Below, in pieces: positions 7,026 to 16,000 of a DNA stretch of 27,601 nt. The stretch is taken from IMG/VR virus record IMGVR_UViG_3300027509_000032, positions 1 to 27,601 of that record. One strand, 5' to 3'. The stretch comes from a virus. The translations under genes were made by a program, and so were the position numbers. Each line of letters opens with the position of its first letter. The first letter of the stretch is position 1. Below the pieces are notes generated by a model that did not search any database, was not told the origin of the DNA, and was given only the letters and a program-made list of their open reading frames with translations.

Positions 7026-10000
7026 TTGGTTATCATATCATAAGCCTGCATGTACGGGTTCAGCTCTGTGGCATTGAAGATCGTCCCAATGCCCAGAGCT
7101 GCATCTAGTCTGGCGCTTTCACTGGCCACCGCTACGATGTTGTCCGACAGGACACCCCCATCAATCGCATTGGCCGTCAGCAAGGCTCTGACAGGGTGTT
7201 CCCGAAGCGTCTTCATCGCGATCTTGAGGATCCTGATCTTGTAGGCCATGAACCATGTGAGGCCCAGTGCCTCCAGACCTGTCCGTACTCGACCGGGCAG
7301 AGGTGTAAAGTTCACAAACTCCTCATCAGCTTTCAAGATGGCTTCCTCATGCTTGATGCCTTCCGATTGGAAGTGATCATAGAGGATCGACTTACCCAGG
7401 AAATCACCATAGAGCATCAGCTTCGTCGAAGCATCATGGACAGCCGTTCCACGGTTCACCATCGCCTGATTGATGAAGCCCTGAGCCGGATCCGGCAGCT
7501 TCTCCATCTGGGCATTGAACCAACTCTGGATAGTCCCGGTTTCTGGATCGAGATCCAGTGCCGTCAGACCTTCCGAGATATTCTTGTAAAGACCTTCTTG
7601 GATCAACGGCCCGATACTCAGCCGGGAGTTCTCATCTTCAATATTCTTCAGCTTCTTCTGAAGCAGAGCAACTTTCGGACCATTCCCCTTGTTCATCGTG
7701 ATCTGGGTCTCCAGACGGATCACCTCTTTCTGGTTCCGAGTGGCGATGTTCAGCTCTTTCCATTTATCTTTGTATGCTCGAGCGACAACCCTTGGAGCCA
7801 CTCCGATAGAGAGCAGATGAAACACGTTGAACAAGACGTTGATCGTCGGAACGATCAGGGACCGAACCAAGATGACATCTTTCACGCCGGACACAGCTTC
7901 CTGGATTAGACCTTCGGCCTGTCCGACCAGCGGTATGGCCCGGTTCCCGAATGTAGAGACCGCGGCAATTCTCACCACGTTCTGAATGGCAGCCGGAGTC
8001 CGGGTCTTGCCGGTAAACATGTCCAGCATCGACGGATCACGGTATCCTGTGGTCAGGTTGATCATGTCGTTCCGAACCATGAACTTGTCTTTGCCAAACT
8101 TGCTTTCGATATACCTCTTTGTGCCTTCAGGAATGATAGCCCAAGAGTCCCGGTAGATCGGATCTTTCAGGTCCGGGTCAGCGATATTCGTCAGCTGATC
8201 AGCATCGCTGATCTGGGCTTTGTCAAAGACTTCATCCACGACTTCCTGGTTGTAGGCTTCAGCAAGTTTCTCTTCGACCTGACGCCCTTCCCATGCACCG
8301 ATCGACAGGAACACATTGCTCCGACGATCCATGTGCTTGCTCTGGATATCCGGCCGAATGGCCCTCTCATAATATTTGTCTTCGCCTTTCTCATCCTTCA
8401 CAGGAATGACCATATCCCCCTGCTCGGTCAGCTTTCCTTTCGACTGGAGAGCCTTGATGATCTTGGCATCATTCCCGGTAATCACCCCGGCCGTATTGAG
8501 ATTTCCAACGGACAAACCAGTAGTGGCATCCACTCCCCGATAGGAGTTGTGAACCTGCTGGATAGCCCCCTGAGAATAGTTCCCCTGGATCTTCGTGGTA
8601 GACTTGTAGATGCCCATTTTGGTTTTCGAATATCCGTCATGGGCCTTGTAGTTTCCGACCCGGACATACCCTTTTGCAATCAAAGAAGCTTCTTCCTTGT
8701 CGGGCCGGATTTCAATCGAGACACTCTTTTCAGACTCGTCGGGGATGTACCCTTTGAGGCCATTCATCCGAGCGATCTTGCTGGCAGCCTTCTGCTCTTC
8801 TGCAACATTGAGAGACTTCAGATAGACCAGCAATTTGGTCATCGCTTCAGGGTCTCTCTTGTAGACACGAGCAACTGCATCACGATCCGTCTTGGTCATC
8901 TTCTCCATCGCATAGAGAGATACCAGCCGGTCGATCAGCACCACATCACCATTCTCCTTGCCCTTGTTGATGGCCAGAGCATTCCGGTTCAGGTCCAGAG
9001 AGACCTTCCGGGTCATCATGTACTGGGCAAGATTGTCTGATTGATCCAGAACTCTCTGGAACTCTTTCCCGGACATAGATGCTGCAAGCTTCGTCTCGAC
9101 ATCTTCAATGGCGTCATCCAGCTTGGTTTTGTCCCCCATAATCTCCATGACTTGAGCGATATTGTCAGACTTTGCGTTCAGCAAGTTTTGCATGTCTGAC
9201 CGGCCCATACCCCTGTGGATGGACTTGGATTCCTTGGTCGATGGCGGCTTCTTGAAATCCTGATACAGAATGATCGGGATCTCCTCACGGAACCTCTGGC
9301 GAGTGTTCTGAACAGCATGATCCAGCCGGTTCACCAGCATGGTCATCTTCGAGTTGATATCTGTCACACCCCGAAGTTCAGCGACAGCTTCTCTGAAGGA
9401 AACCAACGAGGGAATAGCCTCTCCCTTGTGGGTCAAATCCAGGATACCATCAGCCTCTCCTTTGACTGTATCTTTGTCGAGGAACTGGAGTGTTCTGGTT
9501 GCCAGCTCAGCAGGTGCAGCGATGACTTTCCCTGCCTTGCTTCGATCTCTCAAACCGTCCAGCTTGGCGTTCTGTTGACGAGCAGTCCGGGCAGCCAGCT
9601 GGAACCCTCCAACCACCAGACCCTCGGTGAAATCGGTAATCTGACCGAGCTGTGTCAGACCTGCAATCGTGTCAGATTTGTTCTTCTCAATGATCACTTC
9701 TGCAATCTGATCGAGCAGCTCATTCTGATCTTTGCCGGTGACATCAATGGTGCCAAGAAGTTTCTTGGACATGTAGGCAAAAGCATTCTCCAGAGTGTTA
9801 TCGAAAGTTCTCTCGTCGGGGACAACCCTTTCCTGATCGGGGATTTGATCCAGAGCATACCGGAACTCGGCATTCGTCTGGGACAGAGCCAAGAGCAGAG
9901 CAATGCTGTCCGCCACACCCTGATCGTTCTGGCTCTTGCCCAGAAGCTCCATCAGGTCAGTATACTGATCCGGGTTGATGAACATGTCCGGCGTCAGGTT

Positions 10001-13000
10001 ACTCAGCACATGCTGATACACCTTGTTCAGAGCCTCAGCACCTCGGGGATCGAGCTGCATATTGATGGCCATCAGAGCATGGATCGAGCTGAACACACCT
10101 TTGTCCTGTGGCGTGAAAGAGAAACCAGCAAGCTGAAGCTTCTCGAACACGTCTTTTGCGTTCTGGGTATATCGGAGAAGCCTCTTCTGCTTGGCCTGGG
10201 TTTTCCCAAGAGTTTTCTCTCTGCCAGAGAACTTCTCTTGCAGCATCCCGATCCAACGCTGATTGAACTCTCTGGCCGTTGGCGTCAGATCCGCTGAATG
10301 CTCCAGCAGAGGAGACCTCATCTGTCTGCCATCCGAGTTGGGGTCAGCCCGATCGATCGAGTTTTCAGCAATGACCTGTGTGTTGAACAAGACATTCGAA
10401 TACATGTCAGAAGATGGAGAAACCCCCATAATTCTGCTCATCAGATCCACGGCTGCCTTGGCCATTGTCGCGAAGACATTGGACTTGGTGCTTTGGAGCT
10501 TCTTCGCCAGATGCCTGTTTGACAGAGACCATGCCATGAACTCATTCAGAGCCGCAGCCTTGGTGTTATCCGTCTGGCTCCGACGATGCTTCAGGATAGC
10601 ATTTTTCGCCTTCACGACGTTCTGGCTCTTCCCGGCATCCAGCTCCATAAACTGATCCATAAGGCTCTCCAGCCGGGTCACAGCCTCCGACACAGCCGGG
10701 TTGCTCTCACCGGCATAGTGAGCCTCTAGCGTGGCATAGGTGGCAGCGTGGATCAGCTCATGGGCCATCGTCTCGGGACTGGGCGAAACCAGGTAGATGA
10801 TATTGTTCACCGTGTCGATCTGACCTCGGGCCGAAAGCACAATCCCATCGTCACCGAAATTCTGTTTCCGGTGCTCGTTGACCTCTTCCAGAGTACCCGT
10901 CACGACAGGCATATCCGGGATGGCATTCTGGATTGCCTTCAGTGCTCGAAGAACTGTCTTGTCCTTGGAACTCTTTGCCAGCTCAGCTGCAAGAGTTTTG
11001 GCGTTGGTCGCCAGCACCTTGGATTTCTTCTCCTTCGCAGCTTTCCTCTGGGATGCCATGTTCTGATCTGTGCCGTTGGCAAGCTTCTCAGGAAGGATCT
11101 CCTCAAAGAGAGATTCATTGTCCAGATCTTCTGTGAACTCCACATCTTCAATGACCCCAGCATCTCCAGAAGATACTGGAGCAACCAGATCGTCGAAGTC
11201 TCTGTGGGGATGCACTCTGGACTGAACCAAGCGAGCAAACTCCTGATCGATCAACACATTGATCTGATCGAGAGACATGTAGGTTTCGCCATTCGGTCCT
11301 GTCCGATTGTACCCCTGCTGGCCACCGGCCATCTGATGAACGCTCAGCGGAACCTTCTTCATGACATTGCTACGGGCCAGGTTCTTCAGATGGAAAGTTT
11401 CCATCGTGGCAACCAGATCATCCATCGTGTTGATGCCGAGGTATTCCAGAGCTTTGTTTCCATCGTAGAACTTCGAACCAATGACGGAATTGAAAGCTTC
11501 TGTCAGGAGATCCTGATGCTCGGTCTGGGCCAGCTTTTCCACAGATTCCCGAATGGGTCCGATGGTATCAGCGGTCCATGTTTCGTAGACACTTTCGTTG
11601 ATCAGCGAATCGAAATCGTGGAAAGAGTTCACATCAAAGTCGACACCATCAAAGATCATGATGGCCTTTTCTGGAGCACTGTCTTTGGACATGAATCCGT
11701 TGATCATGGATGCGTCACCACCCCGGCCACCGATGATCAGATTGGCGATGATCTTCACGCCGACATTGCCGGGACGCTTCATCCGGGTCTCGGTTCTGGC
11801 CGAGTTTCTCATGTCCGTAGACAGGAAGAACTGGGTGCCTCCCTGCGGTGCAGTGAGACTGTCCACAGCACCCACTTCCAGATTTCCATCCACGGTCGAG
11901 AAGTCTTGTCCGACCTCCTGGATCTTCTTCAGGACAGCATTGTAATCTGCCTGAGTGATCGTGCTCTTTCCAGCGAACCCGGATCCTTTCTTGGCGTCGA
12001 TCAGCTTTTTGATCTCCCGCTCGAAAAGAGCCTGAGCAAACGCCGAGTGTACCTGAGAATAGAAAGTCAGAGCTTCAGACACATCGTCGATCTTTGAACC
12101 AAGCACACCACGAGAAGCCGTGACCAGAGCCTCACCGAGGCTCTTGGATACGAACTCTCTGAAGTCTTTTGTCTGGTCAGGAGTGAGACGAAAATCACCT
12201 CGCTTCTGGCCCTTCTGGAATGTGATGCCCAGAGCCGTCTCCAGATCAGACTTCAGGCTGAACGGAATATCTCCTTCTGCTTGTCCATCATACTGAAGGT
12301 TGGATCCTCCTGTGATGGCTCGATACAGGTTCGTGATCACTTCATCAGCAATGCCCTTGCCGACTCCTCTGACACCGGATCGATACACGATCTTCGTGGT
12401 CGGACCTTTGGAACTGCTTCTCGACAGAGTGACTTCTGAACCATCGGTGTTGATCTCGAAATCTGCCATCACAGACATGATCCGGCCGAGTGCCTGTTCT
12501 CGAGCAGTGGTCTGCTCATTGTTGAACAGGTCTTCACTGACCCGGTTCGAGGTTGTCTGATAGACATCTGCGTTGTTCTGGTTCTCATAGAACTCGTTGG
12601 CAGACATCTCGGTACGGCCCCAGTGCATCCCGATGCTGGCCATCGTCTTGGCTTCTTGCTTGGAGATTTTTCCCTGCCCCAGAGCCATGATGGTGTTGGC
12701 CGAACCGTTCGTCATGCCGTCCTTTTCCATGGACAGGGCAACCGGCAGAGTTGTCTCACCCCTGTTCTGAGCGACACGGAACTCAGCTACAGCCCGGATT
12801 GCTCCGAACTGCTGGGTATCGAAGCTGTCCGGCATCTTGCTCGTATCGAGAGTGCCACCCTCTATCTGGGCAACCATGGCATCGACAGCATCTCCGAACT
12901 CTTCCTGGAACTTTCCCTGGATCTCATTCAGAACATTGTCGTGGAACTTCTTCTCGATCTTGGCAATGCCCGAAGCCTGAGCAATACCCAACCAGAACCG

Positions 13001-16000
13001 ATCAACCGACATCCTGTCAGTCATATCGATTTCAGTGTGGGTCGGCGTCACCAAGAGCCGGAGGATCTTATTGTTCTGAGGGTTGATGCCCTGCATCATG
13101 TGACGGTTATTCCCGCCCACCTTGATGTGGAAATATGCAGGGATCTCGGAAACATCTTTCCCAGTCTCTTTGGCCTGATCTTCGATTAACTTAATGACCT
13201 GCATCGCCTCATCATAGTCTCGAGAAAGACCCTGGTTCTTGCCTTCTATCGACAGAGCCAAAGGATGATTTTCTGGCAGATGCTCACTCGATTCAAAACC
13301 AAGAGCATTGAGCACTTCCTGCCGAGGCATTGCCCGAATACCTTCGAGCATACCATTGGCAATTACAAACCCAACATCCTGGATATTCTTCACAGCTTTC
13401 TGCTGAGACCGTGTCAGCTTTCGGCCGGTCTTGGATTGGCGATCGTCGATGTCAGCAATCTTCTCTCCGATCGACGGAGTTTGCCGATCTTTGACACCAA
13501 AGATTTTCCGCAACATCCCTTTGGAAGCCGGATCCATTGTCTGCTGATAATCGGTAATCCCGTCGATCAGATAGACACCCGTAGTCACGAGTTTACCACC
13601 ACTGAAAATGGGGATCTGCACTTGTCTGAATGTGCTGTCCACTTCTGTCAGACCGTGGAGAACCTCTTCGATCATACCCTCCACCATGCCGTTGTAATGC
13701 ACGAGGGCAGATTTGGAGTTCTTGTCAATATTCAACAGATCCAGAACCATGGGAACCACTTCCCGGAAGATCTGGTTCTTATTAATGCCATTGAGAATGG
13801 CGTAGACCTCATCCGCAGTTTTCACATCTTCAGGAGAGATCTTCAGATTTTCACTGAGGATTTTCTCATAGGATTTAGTCTGGGTATTCTTTGCCGTTGT
13901 CATCCATTCGGCCATAGCCGTAATGGTCATATCCACGACGTTTTGATCGAACTGACCAGTTTCAGGATCGACAAAAGCCATACCGGCGAACCGAGGCATA
14001 AAGACCCTTTTCGGATCTGCCCTCAATTCCTCCAACATGGTTTTACCATCTTTGGTATATTTCACTGTATCCAGGGATTCCTGAAGCACTTCAGAAATTG
14101 GATCTCGAAGCTTTCTCACCAGCTCCAGGAAATCTGTAGATCCTTCGGTCTGTTCAAGCTCCCGCATCATGGCATCGTAATCGTCAAACCGAGCAGGATC
14201 CTTCCTTGGTTTCAAGGTCGAGCGAGCAAACTCGCTGAGCTTGGCGAAGATAGTTTTCTCTTCGACAGCTTCTTCAACCACAGCTTCGGGCTGGGTTTCA
14301 GTCTGAGCCTCAGTCTGAACTTCCGGCTCTGATTCTGGTATCGGCTTGGGATCAAGTTTCTGTGCAACTTTTTCAATAACTTTCTCAGAAGCCTCTGTTC
14401 TTTCTTTAGTTTCTTTCCGAGCACGGTCGTTGATTTCTTTCATCGCAGCCGTCTTCCGACGCAAAGCTTCCTGACGAAGCTTCACTACCGGGAACTGACC
14501 TTTGCTGTTTGGCTCAATGCCCAAGGCTTCGAGTTCTGTCAGATCAGCATCAGACAGTTTTCCAGCTTCCAACCTGCCCTGCACAGCTTTCACCAGCAGT
14601 TCATTCGAGGCGACCGAGATTGGTTTGGTCTCCAAGATTTCAGCAGCTTTCTTTGGGGCTTTCTCTGGAGCTTTCTCTGGAGCTTTCGGAGCTGGCTTCG
14701 AGCTGGGCTTGACCTGAGCTTTGTCAGCTTTACCCGGCCGATTACGGCGCTTGCTTTCCTTCCGAAGCTTGGCAACTGGATACGAACCCTTCTCGTTGGG
14801 CTGGATACCCAGAGCCTCCAGCTCCGTCAGATCGGCATCATTCAGGTTCGATGCATCAAGCTTGCCGTTGGCAGCCTTGTCCAGAAGGGCGTCAGAAGCC
14901 TCTGACAGAGGCTTCAGGTCAATCTGGGTGTCAGTGCTCGTCTCAGGGACGGTATCCGCCTGTGTGGTGCTCTCAGCTTGGTTTTCAGCTTGGTTCTCAG
15001 CCTCTGGCTTGAAACCAAACGAAGGAGCCTTTGGCACCGGGATAGACTTTGTCTCGAACATGTCGGGAAAAGCCTTGGCCAGAGCATTGTAGCTCTTCGC
15101 CACAGCGACAGCATCCGCATGGACAGCCAGACCGAACCTCACGCTCTTGGCGTTATTCTGGTGGACCTGAATCGGATCCGCCGAGTTCTCTGTCCCTGGT
15201 TCAATAAACGCTTCACCGTTGACCAGACTGCTATATTGTGCCGGTTTGCCGGTCTTTACGGACTCTTCCAGAGCAGCAACTTTATTCTGCATATGCTGGG
15301 CAAACTTCTGGAAGGAAGCCGCAACATCTTTGCCGTTGGAAATAAATCCAGAAGAGGTCTCCACTTCGAAAGACCTGTCAGGGTTCTGACCGGCTTTCAA
15401 GATCTCGGATGTGAAGTCAGCCAGAGATCTCTGGGACCGGCCTTTCTCATCGACGAAACCATCAAGGGCAATAGAGCGAGAAGTTTCAGCAACCGTGCCA
15501 CCTTTGCCTTTGGCAGGTTTTGTATAATTCGAAAGATCTTTCAGAGAAACACCAGTTTCATCCGAAACAGATATATTACTTTCAGCACGTTCATTAATTG
15601 CCTCGGAAATCTCCACGGCAGCCTGAAGGATATTCACCTGCTCAGGAGAAATGTTTTCATCGTTCTGTTCGAGGATTCTTTTGGCAAATCCAGGATTAAT
15701 GTTTCCGGGCTGATTGGCCGCTACAGTAATAGTTTTGCTGACATTCTCTGGAGTGATCTCGGTATCAGGGCCAAGGCTCTCATTCAGATCAATGCTGTTG
15801 AATTTCTCAACAACATCCAAATAAGCCTGAGTTTCTTTAAACTCTATTCCTCTGTCCCGAATTGCCTGATTACCAGAATCTTCCAGACCCATTTCTGTTT
15901 CTATGAAAGCATCCATGGCAAACATCACATCGTCATCCGTCATGGATTCGATGTCGACTTTTCCACCGTCGATACTGGAGATGATTGCCTGTGTCGTCTC

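Noticed and set aside
9215-12097. Two plus-strand open frames (360 and 449 codons) opposite the vRNAP
   Set aside because: Both mirror the vRNAP reading frame and have no recognisable domain or ribosome site. The opposite strand encodes conserved residues here.
14470-14500. GAAGCTTC inverted repeats resembling N4 early promoter hairpins
   Set aside because: They lie inside the vRNAP coding region, have no three-base loop of the N4 type, and are explained by common Lys/Leu codons.
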